This document shows positions 11,304 through 24,372 of a stretch of DNA of 64,000 bases, piece after piece. This DNA is from Przewalskia tangutica. Lineage: Eukaryota; Streptophyta; Magnoliopsida; Solanales; Solanaceae. The stretch's first letter is position 1. The number at the start of each line of letters is the position of its first letter. The notes under the pieces are model-generated. The model saw only the letters and a program-made list of their open reading frames with translations. It did no database searches and was not told the origin of the DNA. Where the stretch lies: contig CM056725.1 in the NCBI GenBank assembly GCA_029844215.1, positions 55,093,609 to 55,157,608 on the forward strand, written 5' to 3'. A program made the position numbers and the translations under genes.

Positions 11304-12090
11304 CCGCCAACTTGATCATCATTAACTGGGAACACTCTGGATGGATCTCTGATACTTTTCCGAACATAACAACATGAAAGACCGGACGTACTGCCTCCTA
11401 AGTCGGACGGCAATGCTAACCTATAGGCAACTTGGCCTATTTTCCAAATGATCTGAAAAGGCCCAAAGTAACTCGGGCTAAGTTTCCTCTGTTTTCCAAA
11501 ACTCGTCATACCCTTTCCGGGGTGGTACCTTCAAGAAGACCGACCGTCAACCTGAACTTCAAGCGTCGTCGCCGATTACCCGCACGACTTCTGTTGACTC
11601 TGAGCTGTCAATAACCTCTTTTGGATAAGCTTCACCCTATCCACATCCTGCTGAAACAAGTATGAACCAACTATCTGAACCTTGCCAACATCGAACAAAT
11701 CGACCGGCAACTTACACTTCCGCCCCTACAAGGCTTCATAAGACGACATCCGAATACCGAAATGGTAGCTATAAAACACTCTCTCAACAGGAGGCAACCA
11801 TTCTCACCGCTACCCCTGAAATCCGAACACTGGCCCGAGGGTGAATGCGATACTGAGACTCACCTGAGTTTCTAACCCTGCTTGGTAATACTTCCAAAAC
11901 GAACAGTAGTAACTCGGCTCCATCGTCATAATGTGAAAGTAGGCACCTCGTGCAGCCTTACAACCTTTCTGATATAACATCACGCATAACCCTCTGCCGA
12001 GTAAACGGTCTTGACTAAAAGAAAAGATGGGCTGACCTCATCAGCCCGACTACTGGTCGAACGCATCCACGAACTCAGCACGGTTAACTA
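11304..12090 (-). pseudogene. Integrase remnant of element B
   Basis: This is the late part of integrase. At 11282-11509 the minus strand reads FGKQRKLSPSYFGPFQIIWKIGQVAYRLALPSDLGG, the GPY/F module that follows the catalytic core in Ty3/gypsy integrases. Upstream (to the right), frame-broken pieces match the SYH...MAPYEALYGR and FWKFYQAGL stretches of the other copies. About 400 bp between the module and the LTR, including the polypurine tract, are missing compared with elements C and A. The rest of element B's internal region continues beyond element C at 50822. Confidence 0.8.
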
Positions 12091-12562
12091 AACTTGGGCC
12101 TAACACCCTCATGACCCTATCACAAAGCGGGACCACCCCAAACTGACCCCACCACCATACAGGACGCGGGTTGACCCGCAATCGGTCCGCAACCCGACCC
12201 GCTATCGCGCCAAACACTTGCTCCCCGATCCGGAACAATCCCACAATCAAGTCACGAAAACCTAGTGGTCTTCTTAGCTCAACTACCCTCTTTCATTTCA
12301 TACCACCCGGGACTTATCACACAGACATATCTCACGTGTACTATGCACTCCGATAAAGGTTAACATAACAAAAATCTTTTACTCAAGATGGCCTCGCCTC
12401 TACGGTCTCCACGTATAAAACTCTAAGGCTCACACTTTCCTTATCCCCAATCTTACCCGGTTAACTAACCATGATTTCTAATCACAATTAACACAATGCT
12501 ATGTGAACATAACATTTAAGGTATACTCATCTTATCATACGTACTAATCTCTAGAGGGTTAA
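12091..12562 (-). other. Spacer replacing pol in element B
   Basis: The conserved gag-integrase spacer, interrupted by element C exactly after CTCTAGAGGGTTAA and continuing at 50822 with GTTAAGGATCTACC. No coding signal is visible. Confidence 0.65.
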
Positions 12563-15500
12563 TGTCACGACCCGAACCCGGGCCCGTGACTGGTGCCTTA
12601 CCCCGGGCACCCAAGTAGACATACATCAGAGTAATCAGCGGAACATAAAACAAGACATGAAATAACAAAAAATGTAAAACAGTAATCTGAGAAAACTTGC
12701 CCTTCGGCATATATGTAAATCAACTTAAAACCGAACAGTTACATCCCATTACAACTCGCCACAACAAGATTGCACTCTAAGAGTGACATGACAACAATGG
12801 CGAACAGGCCCCGCCATACCCTCAATGTAAGCACCTACTACGACAGGACTATACCATCGATAAGCCTCCTGAGAAACGGAGCTTCCCAAACGCCGAATGA
12901 CCACGAGAGCTAGGATCAACGATCGTGTACCTCAACTGCGGCGTGAACGCAGCCAAAGAGGTCAAGACAACAGTACCAAGTATGAAATCAAAAATATTGT
13001 AAATGAAATCATAGTAGTCTATATAAAGCAGAGACATGTATGATAACCAAACTACAGCCTACAAATAAGGCCATGTCAAGTCGTGACTCACGCCAAAGTC
13101 ATCACTCAAATATAACAATGGGTCTCACGCCCACAACATCAATCATGCGTGGAATACCTTCCTCACCGCTTCGGCCTATGATATAAGAGCACCAAGGAAT
13201 ACATGAACACCGTGTCCCACTGTGTCATCATAAAACCGCACGGTAAGTACGAAGGCATAGCCGACTACTAAAACCTACGCATAAACAAGGTCATAAATCA
13301 GATCATGAGATCTGTCTCTGCATCACATGATCAAAGCCGCCACTCGCCGCAGATCTAATGTGCACGCCTAGCCCTCGAACTTCCCGCACTCGCGCATAGG
13401 CCACTCCAATGGCCCGCATGAGGTATTCCCGCATCGAGGGTAGCTACCCTCGGCATCCGCCGACTCGCATCTGCGTAGGCCACATAGACCGCATGACCAT
13501 AAAGGCCGCACACTAACACGGAACTCGTAGCTCGCATAGTCCTCGACCCGCATGAGGTATTCTCGAATCATGGTCCTGCATCACCGAGATATACCCCGCA
13601 TCGGAGGGCAGATTAACCACCGGGATCATGTCAAGGTGAGTGGTACAATACCAACATAACGGCTGATAGTTAAACAACATAAGCGCGATCGAGGGAAAAC
13701 CCCTTTACACAAACACCACAAGATATTAACACATGTAGCATCCTAATATGTTTACTTATCAAACCAACAAGAAAGTATTACAAGGCTATCACAAACCAAC
13801 ACAATCAAGTTATTCACACAAGATACTTTCTACTTTATGTTAAACAAGTTCGGGTTTTTATCCCCAAAGTACTTCATACATTAACTCTTTAAAAGATACG
13901 TTACTTTCACAAAAGTCACACAATACCCGTAGTATGAAAATAGAGTGACTATCATTTTAAGTAAACCAAAACACTTCCCTTTGTAAAATCAAGTAACAAC
14001 ATTATTTTCCAAACGTTCAAGTTTGCCTAATTTCAAATGTTCAAGTTTCTCATTTTTCGAAAGGTTTCGTAGTTCATAGTATTAATTACTTAATGATATA
14101 ATTCTCTTTTAAAACCAGTTGAGAAACATATGCCTTATATGTGAGTAGGTTATTCTTGTTTATAACAATCTTATAACAGCAGCCATGATCTAGGAAATGT
14201 AATATCATTTTGTCTCATCTTAGCTTCTATGCAGATAGAGGTTTCTACTGGTTTTAATAATACTTAATTAGTCAATGCATTTCCCTTTATTAGCGCTGCT
14301 GTGGTCTGTTCGATACCTATTCTGATTTCCGAAATCAGTAAAACATTATTCCTTTTAAAAACCAAGTACTCATTACTCACGAATGAGGTTTCACACTCTT
14401 TTTACCAAAATTCAGATTAATTCAATTAAGACAAATCTCTTATCCTTTAAGATCAAGTCTCTTATCTTTTAAGATCAATAAAACATTCTTTTTATCTCTC
14501 TTAAGCCGTTATACCTAACTTCCCATAAAGCTAGTATAACTCTTAAGCTTTTAAAACCAAGTATTACTCTTCTGTTAAAAATGATTCAGTATTCTTTTGA
14601 AATACTTCAAGATTATTCAGGCTTAAGTCAAAAGACATTGCCGTAATTATTATTCAGTTAACACACGTACGTCTACCGTACTATATATATACTTTAAAAT
14701 ATCATGCTCAAGAGTATATGAAGAATCACATATCTCGCGACGATTATCGACTATTAGCAAAACTCTCCACGGTTATAACCCGGCTAGCCTTGTCCACCTT
14801 TCAAGTAGTACATGCTACTTGCAGAACATTCAACCTATAAAGGTTATATAAGTCTATCAACTTCTACATTAATATTCTACTGATGCGATTTCAGTTCCAG
14901 TCTTTTCTGTAATATCCTTCTATTACAGTTCAATTCTCTTCTTATATACTTTCCTTGTATATAACTTATACTCAATTCTTATACTTCAATAGTATGAAAC
15001 TCTAATACAATAGGGAGACAAGATATTTACCTCGATAAACCCATAATTATCCAAGTTTAAATGTCGATCCTGAGCAACGTTTAGCTCCTACTCTGGGCGC
15101 TCCAACCCGCTCCAAACAACCCTTAGAAGTTCTACGCAACTTCTACTTAATACTTCAACCAATTATGAAGATTTTTCTTAGGGTTTCGGTTTGAGACAAA
15201 AAGGACATAAGGTAGTATTTACGGGCTCTACGTATAGAGGTAACTTTGGAATACTACAAGGTATACGGCTAAGGTATTTTGGTATAGTAACAATACTTTG
15301 GGGAGTATTTTCTACCAAGAGGGGGTGTATTTTATGAGAATAACTAGGTGGGTACCCCACTGGCTAGCACCACTAGGAGGGGATACTTTCGCTGGGGAGG
15401 GCTCTCGGCCCAGGGGCCTTCTCAAAAGGGGAGGGAGGGTGTTTGGACGAAACACGACCAAGAGGGGGAAGGGATTTTCAAGACTTAGAAAATGGTTTGT

Positions 15501-15925
15501 GGATGAAGAAATGTCTTCAACTAAGGGGGTATTTATAGGCCAACCAATGGCCAAGATCATGCCAAGTAGTAGGCAAGTGTAGGGTGAGGATTTGGACAAG
15601 TGTGTGTGGGTTCCACCTTATCCATCTAACACACAAAATATCCTACCAACCCAAGACTTGTTTTCATTCAAAGCCGCCACACTCCACCAACTTGAGGTGA
15701 CAAGTGTCGCCTCTCGTTGGTCCAAAACATTTCGTCTCGGAAAAATCCGCAAAAATTAAAAATGACATAGCCGAATTTTCCTTCGCAAGTTATGTAAAAC
15801 GCGTTCATCGAAAAATGATTCTAATCGGGTGTTGTGCACAAAATATTTTCGTCCAAGCCTACTTAAAGTTCAAACTTTTCTACGTACGTCCTCACGTACA
15901 TACTCTGGAAATACGGGGTATAACA
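12563..15925 (-). mobile_element. 3' LTR of element C
   Basis: 3,363 bp, closely matching 47417-50821. It carries the CTGATTTCCGAAATCAG palindrome at 14322-14338 and a TATA box at 15530-15537. Near 14640 it lacks one copy of a duplicated block (TTAAGTCAAAAGACATTGC) that is present twice in the partner near 49457-49525. Confidence 0.92.
15530..15537 (-). promoter_or_regulatory. TATA box of LTR C (3')
   Basis: TATAAATA on the minus strand, followed downstream by a GTCTTCATCC-like stretch as in all LTRs here. Its partner is at 50418-50425. Confidence 0.6.
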
Positions 15926-15960
15926 TTCTCCCCTCCTTAGAAACATTCGTCCCGAATGTT
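15926..15960 (-). other. Polypurine tract and adjacent hairpin, element C
   Basis: The purine run AGGAGGGGAGAA (minus strand) touches the LTR at 15926-15937. A perfect hairpin AACATTCG-TCC-CGAATGTT lies at 15942-15960. Confidence 0.85.
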
Positions 15961-16171
15961 CCTTCTAAGTCTCAAAACAAACATGCGCCAGTATAGTCTT
16001 CACTGCTATACTTACGAAAACAAACATGCCACGCCTGGCCATAAAATAATACACGCGCAAATACTTAATCCAAGTCCACGAGGAACCATCTCTAGCATAA
16101 CAAAAACTCCCACCCAAGGTCTAAAATTTACTCCCTGCGCACCTTCTCTTTACAAACGAGATGATCACTTC
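15961..16171 (-). pseudogene. 3' end of element C internal region
   Basis: The untranslated stretch between the polypurine tract and the end of integrase. It is interrupted by element D after GATCACTTC and continues at 35374. It matches 4110-4330, 23000-23210 and 41360-41560 in the other elements. A 92-codon plus-strand frame here is antisense and shows no family resemblance. Confidence 0.7.
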
Positions 16172-16579
16172 TGTTATACCCCGTATTTCCAGAGTATGTA
16201 CGCGGGGACGTACGTAGAAAAGTTTGAGCTTTAAAAGTTGGCTTGGACGATTTATTTTGTGCACAACACCCGATTAGAGTCGTTTTTCGACGAAACGTTT
16301 TACACAACTCGCGTAGGGTAAAGTACGGCTATGTCATTTCTAATTTTTGCGGATTTTTCCGAGAGACGAAACATTTTGGACCAACGAGAGGGCGACACTT
16401 GGCACCCTCTAATTGGTGGGCTTTGGACGGCAATGTTGGACGATTGGGTGAGTGGGATTAGGTAGGATATTTTGTGATATTTGTGTGGTAGATGGATAAG
16501 GTGTACTTGGGTGAATCCTAGCCCTACACTTGCATGACACTTGGTTTGATCTTGGCCATTGGTTGGCCTTTGCTTGACC

Positions 16580-16587
16580 TATAAATA
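16580..16587 (+). promoter_or_regulatory. TATA box of element D promoter (5' LTR)
   Basis: TATAAATA, 408 bp into the LTR, followed by CTTCTTCATCC about 25 bp on. It is at the same relative place in the 3' LTR (32392-32399). If it is the start site of element RNA, most of the LTR (about 2.9 kb) is transcribed leader. Confidence 0.6.
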
Positions 16588-17757
16588 CCCCTCCCCTTTG
16601 ATGAACTTCTTCATCCAAAAATTGTGCTAAGTCTTGAAAATCCCTTCCCACTCTTCATGTTCTCGCCCCTAGCCTCCTCCCCTGTGAGGCCCTCGCCGGA
16701 GAGTCCTCCCCTTGGCCGAGAGTACCCCCTCAGTGGGGTTGGCGGGTATACACCCCCTTGTGGTGTTGTCTCGTATAAATACACCCCTCTTGGTAGAAAT
16801 ACTCCAAAGTATTGTTACTATACCCAAATTACCTTAGCCGTATACCTTGTAGTATTCCAAAGATACCTCTATACGTAGAGTCTGAAATACTACCTTATGT
16901 CCTTTTGTCTCAAACCAAAACCCTAGGAAAATCTTCACAGTTGGTTGAAGTATTTAAGAAGAAGTTGCGTAGAACTTCTAAAGGGTTGTTGGAGCGGGTT
17001 GGAGCACCCGAGTAGGAGCTAAGCGTTGCTCGGGATCGACTTTATAACTTGGATAATTTTGGGCTTATCGAGGTAAATAATCTTGTCCTCTATTGTAATT
17101 GGAAATTACATCAGTAGTTGTATAAATGAATATAAGATTCATAGAAGAGATTTGAACTGTAATGAAGGATATTACGTAAAAGACTTGAATCAAATCACAT
17201 CAGAAGAATAATCTACCGAGTAGTCTAGACTTTGATAGACTTGTATAACCTTTATAGGTTGAATGTTCTGTAGTAGCATGTGCTACTTGGAAGGTGGACA
17301 AGGCTAGCCGGGTTATAGCCGTGGAGCGTTTTGCTAATAGTCGATAATCGTCACGAGGTATGTGACTCTTCCTATCCTCTTGAGCATGATATTTTAAAGA
17401 ATATATATATAGTACGGTAGACGTACGTGTGTTAACTGAATAATAATTACGGCAATGTCTTCGGACTTAAGCCTGAATAATAATTACGGCAATGTCTTTC
17501 GACTTAAGCCTGAATAATCTTGAAGTATTTCAAAGAATACTGAATCATTTTTTTAACAGAAGAGTAATACTGGGTTTTAAAAGCTTAAGAGTTATACTAG
17601 CTTTATGGGAAGTTAGGTATAACGGTTTAAGAGAGATAAAAAGAATGATTTATTGATTAAGAAGATAAGAGACTTGACTTAATTGAATTTTGTTAAAAGG
17701 TGTGAAACCTCATTCGTGAGTAATGAGTACTTGGTTTTTAAAAGGAGTAATGTTTTA

Positions 17758-17774
17758 CTGATTTCGGAAATCAG
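17758..17774. repeat. Perfect 17-bp palindrome in LTR D (5')
   Basis: CTGATTTCGGAAATCAG; its partner in the 3' LTR is at 33606-33622. A second stem (CTCATT...AATGAG) is at 17709-17727. Confidence 0.8.
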
Positions 17775-20700
17775 AATAAGTATCGAACAAACCACCGCAG
17801 CGCTAATAAAGGGAAATGTTTTGACTAATAAAGTATTATTAAAACCAGTAGAAACTTCCATCTGCATAGAAGCTAAGATGAGACAAAATGATATTACATT
17901 TCCTAGATCATGGTCAGTAATAAGATTATTATGAACAAGAATAACCTACTCACACATAAGGTATATGTTTCTCAAATTGTTTTAAAGGATTAAAACTATG
18001 AACTACGAAACCTTTCGAAAATGAGAAACTTGAGTAATTGAAATTAGGCAAACTTGAACGTTTGGAAAAGAATGTTGTACTTGATTTTACAAAGAGAAGT
18101 GTTTTGATTTACTTCAAAAGATAATCACTCTATTTTTATATACTACGGGTATTGTGTGACTTTTGTGAAAGCAAAGTATCTTTTAAAGAGTTAATGTATG
18201 AAGTACTTTGGGGATAAAAACCGAACTTGTTAACATAAAGCGAAAGTACCTTGTGTGAATAACTTGTGTTGGTTTGTGATAGTCTTGTAATACTTGTTGA
18301 TTTGATAAAGTAAACATGTTAGGATGCTACGTGTTAGTATCTTGTGATGTTTGTGTAAAGGGGTTTCCTTGTTGTGCTTATGTTGTTTAACGATAAGTCG
18401 CTATGTTAATATCATATCACTCATGATTCCGGTTAGCGGCCTCGATGCGGGTAGACTCAAAGTGTCTGTGTGACCTATGATTCGAGAATACCTCATGCGG
18501 TTTGTGACCCATGCGGAGCTACGAGAGTTCGTGTTAGTGCGGCCTTTATGGTCATGCGGTCTATGTGGCCACGCGACTTCGAGTCCGGGGCGCCGGGGAG
18601 TAGCTACCCTCGATGCGGAATACCATGCGGGCCATCGATTGGCTTATGCGAGCTGCGGAAGTTCCGAGGCTAGACGCGCATTAGATCATGCGAGTGGCGG
18701 CTTTGATCATGTGACGGTAGACAGATCTCATGATCTGATTTATGTCCTTGTTTGTACTGGGGTTTTAGTAGTCGGCTATGCCTTCGTTTACCCCTGCGGT
18801 TTTATGATGACACAGTGGGACTCGTGTTCATGTATTCTTGGTGCTTTCATATCATGATCGCCGCGGCGGGAAGGTATTCCACGCATGATTGATGTTGTGG
18901 CGTGAGACCCATTGTTATATTTGAGTGATGACTTGGAGGCGTGAGTCCCCGACTTGACATAATCGCTATTTATTGTGAATCGTAGTTTGGTTATCATACA
19001 TGTCTCGCTTTATATAGACTACTATGATTTCATTTACGTGATTTTCGCCACATACTTGGTACTGTTAGATCGACTTCTTGGCCGCGTTCATGCCGCAGTA
19101 AAGTACACCGCCGTTGATCCTCGCTCTTGGTCACAGCGTTTGGGAAAGCTCCGTTTCTCGAGGCTTATCTCGTATAGTCCGTTGTTGTAGGTGCTTACAT
19201 TCGGGTATGACGGCCTTGTCACGACCAACCTGCCCGTGACTGGTTCCTTACCCCGGGCACCCTAGTGATACAACATCAGAGTAATCAGCGGAATATAAAA
19301 CAAGACATGAAAAATATTATGAAGTAAGAACAGTAATCTGAGAAAGCTTGCCTTTCGGCATATATATAAATCAATTTAAAACCGAACAGTTACATCCCAT
19401 ATACAACTCTGCCCACAACGATTACATGGACCTCTAAGAGTGACATGACAACAATGGCGGGACAGGGCCCCGCCATACCCCTGAATGTAAGCACCTACTA
19501 CGACAGGGGACTATACCACTGATAAGCCTCCGGAGAAACGGAGCTTCCCAAACGCTGAACTGTGACCCTATGAGCGAGAGGATCAACTCTGGTGTACCTT
19601 TTACCTGCGGCATGAACGCAGCCCCCCGAAGGAGGTCAGTACAACAGGTACCAAGTATGTGAAACTGAAAATACTGTAAATGAAATCATAGCAGTCTATA
19701 TAAATCAGGAGACATGTATGATAACCAACTACACTCCATAATAATTAAGCAGTCATGTCAAGTCAGGGACTCACGCCCTCAAAGTCATCACTCAAATACA
19801 ACTATGGGTCTCACGCCCACAACATCAATCATGCCCGTGGAATACCTTCCTCATCGCCGTAGCTATGATATAAAAGCACCAAGGAATACACATGAACACG
19901 TGTCCCACTGTGTCATAATAAAACCGTCTGACGGTAAGTACGAAGGCATAGCCGACTACTAAAACCCACAGCAACAAGGTCATAAATCAGATCATGAGAT
20001 CTGTCTGACCGCCACATGATCGAAATCGGTCACTCGCCCGCAGATCTAATGCGCGTCTAGTCCTGGAACTTCCGCGCTCGCGTAGTTCGCACACATAGGC
20101 CCGCATGAGGTATTCCCGCATCGGTAGCTACTCCCAAGATCCGCTGACTCGCAATCCGCGTGGCCACATAGACCGCATGACCACAAGCGGCCGCACACTA
20201 ACTGGAACTCTCGAGCTCGCGTAGGCCCCAGACCCGCGTGAGGTATTCTCGAATCACGGTCCTGCATCACTGAGTCTACCCCGCGTCGGAGGCGCTTAAC
20301 CCCAAAAACATGTCAAGAGGTGAGTGATGTAATACTAGCATAACGGCTTACCGTTAAACAACACAAGCACAACAAGGAAACACCTTTTCACAAACATCAC
20401 CAAATACTAACACACGTAGCATCCTAATATGTTTACTTATCAAATCAACAAGAAAGTATTACAAGGCTATCACAAACCAATACAATCAAGTATTTCACAC
20501 AAGGTACTTCCTTCTTTATGTTAACAAGTTCGGGTTTTTTATCCCCAAAGTACTTCATACATTAACTCTTTAAAAGATACGTTACTTTCACAAAAGTCAC
20601 ACAATACTCGTAGTATGAAAATAGAGTGACTATCCTTTTAAGTAAACCAAACAATTCCCTTTGTAAAGAAAATCAAGTAACAACATTATTTTCCAAACGT

Positions 20701-22257
20701 TCAAGTTTGCCTAATTTCAACTTACTCAAGTTTCTCATTTTCGAAAGGTTTTGCAGTTCATAGTATTAATCACTTACTAATATAATTCTCCTTTAAAACA
20801 ATCTGAGAACCATATACCTTATATGTGAGTAGGTTATTCTTGTTTATAACAATCTTATAACAGCAGCCATGATCTAGGAAATGTAATATCATTTTGTCTC
20901 ATCTTAGCTTCTATGCAGATGGAGGTTTCTACCGGTTTTAATAATACCTGATTAGTCAATACATTTCCCTTTATTAGCGCTGCTGTGGTTTGCTCGATAC
21001 TTATTCTCATTTCCGAAATCAGTAAAACCTTATTCTTTTAAAATCAAGTACTCATTACTCGCGAATGAGGTTTTACAACATTTATAACAAAATGTTACAT
21101 ATCAAGTCAATTAGGTTAAGTCTCTTATCTTTTAAGATCAAGTCTCTTAACTTTTACAATAAATAAACCATTTTGTTACCTACATAGAGTCGTTATAACT
21201 AACTTCCCATAAAGCTATTATAACACCCTATGTTTTGAACCAACCAAACTCATTTAACACATGTACGCTCACCGCATTACATAGTTTACAAAACATCATG
21301 CTAGAAAGGATAGGAAGAGGTTCACATACCTCGCGACGATTATCGACTATTAGCAAATAGCTCCACAGTATTGTACCCCTGCTAGCCTTTTCCACTCATC
21401 AAGTAGAATACGCTACTTGCAGTACCTCCACCTATATAGGCCACAAACGCTTATAAACTTCTAAACACTCGGTTTTATATTCTACAGAAAATTTGGCGAC
21501 CTCCCGCAACAAACAGAAAATCTCCTCCTCTATCGAGGCCGGCTACCAAGCCAACCAGGGGGTTTATAACTCAAACCGGACGTATACAAATCTATAACAC
21601 AGTCCTACCAAGCAAGTCTCATCTGAATACACCCCATGTAATTACAGTTCGATTCTTCTTTATTCAGCTTAAGTCCAAAGACATTGCCGCAGCTATGTTC
21701 AGATCTATATATAGTATACTTCAACTATATAATCCTACAACATGTAATTCCAATTACAACAAGGGGACAAGAATATTTACCTCGATAAGCCCAAAATTAT
21801 CCAAGTTATAATGTCGATCCTGAGCAAGTTTTAGCTCCTACTCCGTGCGCTCCAACCCGCTCCAAACAACCCTTAGAAGTTCTACACAACTTCTTCTTAA
21901 TACTCCAACCAACTATGGAGATTTTCCTGAGGGTTTCGGTTTGAGACAAAAAGGACATAAGGTAGTATTTCCGGGCTCTACGTATAGAGATATCTTTGGA
22001 ATACTACAAGGTATACGGCTAAGGTAATTTTGGGTATAGTAACAATACTTGGAGAGTATTTCTACCAAGAGGGGGGGTGTATTCTACGAGAACAACAAGG
22101 CAAGGGGGGGTACCCCCACGACTTAACCCTAGGAAGGGGTGGGTCTCGCCACACCACAAGGAGTGGTGCTACTCGCCAAGGGGGCCTCACGAGAAAGGGG
22201 GAGGGCTTTCAAGACTTGATGGAGTGAGGAGGATGAAGAAAACTCATCAAAGGAGGG

Positions 22258-22265
22258 TATTTATA
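22258..22265 (-). promoter_or_regulatory. TATA box of LTR E (3')
   Basis: TATAAATA on the minus strand, about 690 bp inside the LTR. The equivalent box in the 5' LTR, which would drive the element, is at 28380-28387. Confidence 0.6.
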
Positions 22266-22614
22266 GGAAACCAAGGGCCAAGATCTAGCCAAGTGGGGCA
22301 AGTGGAGGCCAAGATATGCCCAAGTGCCCCTAGACCCTACTCCTTAAAACCCTCACAAATATCTACACAAATATCTACCATCAACTTGCCCATTCAATCG
22401 GCCCTAAGCCGCCCTCAAGTCCACCAATGAGAGGGTGCCAAGTGTTGCCCTCTCGTTGGTCCAAAACATTTCGTCTCTCGGAAAAATCCGCAAAAATACT
22501 AAATGACATAGCCGTAATTTACCCTCCGCAAGTTAGGTAAAACGCTTCATTTAAAAAAACGACTCTAGCCAGGTGCACAAAGTGAAAATCGGCCAAGCCC
22601 ACTTAGGGGGAGGT

Positions 22615-22624
22615 GACACGTGTC
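22615..22624. promoter_or_regulatory. G-box palindrome in LTR E
   Basis: GACACGTGTC, a perfect 10-bp palindrome with the ACGT core bound by plant bZIP/bHLH factors. It lies about 350 bp upstream of the TATA box. The copy in the 5' LTR is at 28745-28754. Confidence 0.45.
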
Positions 22625-22952
22625 TCCCTCCTACACGCCCAAAATAATTCATCTTCCGAAAATATCCATAATGGCCAAAATCTCAAAAACAAAGTGGTCC
22701 CCACAAGACCGTAAATTACTCCCGTGGGCCCCACGTGACCATTTCCGGAAATAAAATTCCATAATTCTCAAATATTCTAAGAATTCCGAATACTAAATCT
22801 GGGAATCCAATTCCCATTAACGAACCTTTTTCTTTTACAAAAACCGGAAACTTTTCCGTCGAAAAATCACATCTTCCTTTCTTTCCAATATTTCTGTCGT
22901 ATTCTCGTACGTACGTCCTCACATACATACCCTGGAACTACGGGGTATAACA

Positions 22953-22987
22953 TTCTTCCCCCCTTAGAAACATTCGTCCCGAATGTT
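22953..22987 (-). other. Polypurine tract and hairpin, element E
   Basis: The purine run AAGGGGGGAAGAA (minus strand) lies next to the LTR at 22953-22965. A perfect AACATTCG/CGAATGTT hairpin is at 22969-22987. Confidence 0.85.
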
Positions 22988-23720
22988 CCTTCTAAGTCTC
23001 CAACCAAACGTGCGCCAAGATGCTTCACTACTATACTTACGAAACAAACCTGCAATACCTTTCCACTTAAACACCCGCACAAATACCTCCATCCAAGTCC
23101 ACGAGGAAACACCTCTAACATCACAAAAGCCCTTACCCGAAGTCTAAAATATACTTCCTTCGCACCTCCATCTTACAAAAGGAATGATCACATCTATGCT
23201 CGCCATACATGCTCGCTTCTTCCCTTACGCTGCGCACTTTCTTGTACTTCGAACTCTTTCTCATAACCTACCACATTTCTGAACAAGTATAAACCAACTA
23301 TCTCAATCCTTGCCAACATCGAACCAATCGATCGAACTTACACTTCCGCCCCTTAAGGCTTCATAAGGCAAAAACCGAATACTGAAATGGTAGCTATAAA
23401 ACACTTCCTTAACAGGAGACAAAAATCCTCACAAATACCCCTGAAATCCAAACACTGGCCCGAGGGCGAATGCGATACGGAGACTCACCGGAGTCCCTAT
23501 CCTGCCTGGTAAAACTCCCAGAAAACGAAATAGCCACAACCTGGGCTTCACTGCCTGCCATAAGGTGAAGGTAGGCACCTCGTGCAACCTTACAACCTTC
23601 TTAAAACAACATCTCGCATAACCCTCTGCCGAGTAAACAGTCTTAACTGAAGGACAAGATGGGCTGACCTCATCGGCCCGACATCGTCGAACGCATCCAC
23701 GAACTCGTACGATGGTTAAC
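22988..23720 (-). pseudogene. Integrase remnant of element E, GPY/F region deleted
   Basis: The 3' untranslated part (to about 23280) jumps directly from CCTACCACATTTCT to GAACAAGTATAAACC. Compared with element C (35430-35830), roughly 400 bp with the GPY/F module are missing. What remains matches the KLIQ/DWFDV, MAPYEALYGR and FWKFYQAGL parts of integrase in broken frames. E nevertheless inserted, so its integrase must have come from elsewhere unless the deletion is younger than the insertion. Confidence 0.75.
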
Positions 23721-24372
23721 TAAACTTGGGCCTAACACCCTCGTGATCCTACCACAAGGCGGGACCACCACAAACTGACCTCACCATAAAACAGGTCGCG
23801 GGTTGACCCGCAACATGGCCTCAACCCGACCCGACAACGCGCATATCACTTTTGTCACTTTGCCGCGAGGTTCTAGTGTCACTCCGGCGACCCAACAAAT
23901 GGTACCGAGCTGCATGCGATCGCTGAGGTACAACCCTTCTCAGGACGTGCCATACGGAGAGCCACGGTTCGGGTCTGTTCCCGTGGTAGAGGCTCTGGCC
24001 TCTTTATACGCCACCCGATCCGTGCAATCTCACTAATCCACGTTACGAAAACCTAGCGGTCTTCTTAGCTCAACTACCCTCTTTCCTTCCACACTACTCA
24101 GGGACTTATCACGCAACATATCTCACGTGCACTATGCACTCTGATAAGGGTCAAACATAAAACACCTCTAAGGTCTCTACGTATAAGACTCTAGGGTTCA
24201 CACTTTCTCTATCCCCCCCAATAATTCCTGGTTACTAACCATGATTTCTAATCACAATTCACACTTATGCTATCAGAACATAATACTTAAGATATACTCA
24301 TCTTACACGTACTAATTTCTAGAGGGTTAAGGATATACCATTCTACTGCTTCACTCCCCTTAATCGTTCTAA
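23721..24372 (-). other. Spacer replacing pol in element E, with a 170-bp insert
   Basis: The conserved spacer, here interrupted at about 23848-24020 by a block not present in C, D or the left-end copy. The rest is normal spacer ending TCTAGAGGGTTAAGGATATACC. No pol domain is seen. Confidence 0.6.
23848..24020. other. Small insert related to 41600-41742
   Basis: It begins near ACTTTTGTCACTTTG and contains CCCAACAAATGGTACCGAGC. A related block with the same motifs, partly in tandem, is at 41600-41742 in a different place of element F. Its nature is unknown. Confidence 0.5.

Larger units (their letters stand above)
16172..19216 (+). mobile_element. 5' LTR of element D, left part
   Basis: 3,045 bp starting TGTTATACCCCG, interrupted by element E at GACGGCCT. 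It matches 31984-35100. It contains a TATA box (16580), a long open frame shared by LTR copies (17683-17934), the palindrome at 17758-17774 and a CATGCGG-rich block (18440-18680). Confidence 0.92.
19217..22952 (-). mobile_element. 3' LTR of element E
   Basis: 3,736 bp, TG...CA. Over 19220-19980 it keeps normal CTG/CAG sites where the partner LTR (25366-26200) shows TCG/CGA. It has a G-box palindrome GACACGTGTC at 22615-22624 and a TATA box at 22258-22265. It is longer than LTRs B-D because of an extra block of about 300 bp near its 5' end, shared with element F. Confidence 0.92.
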
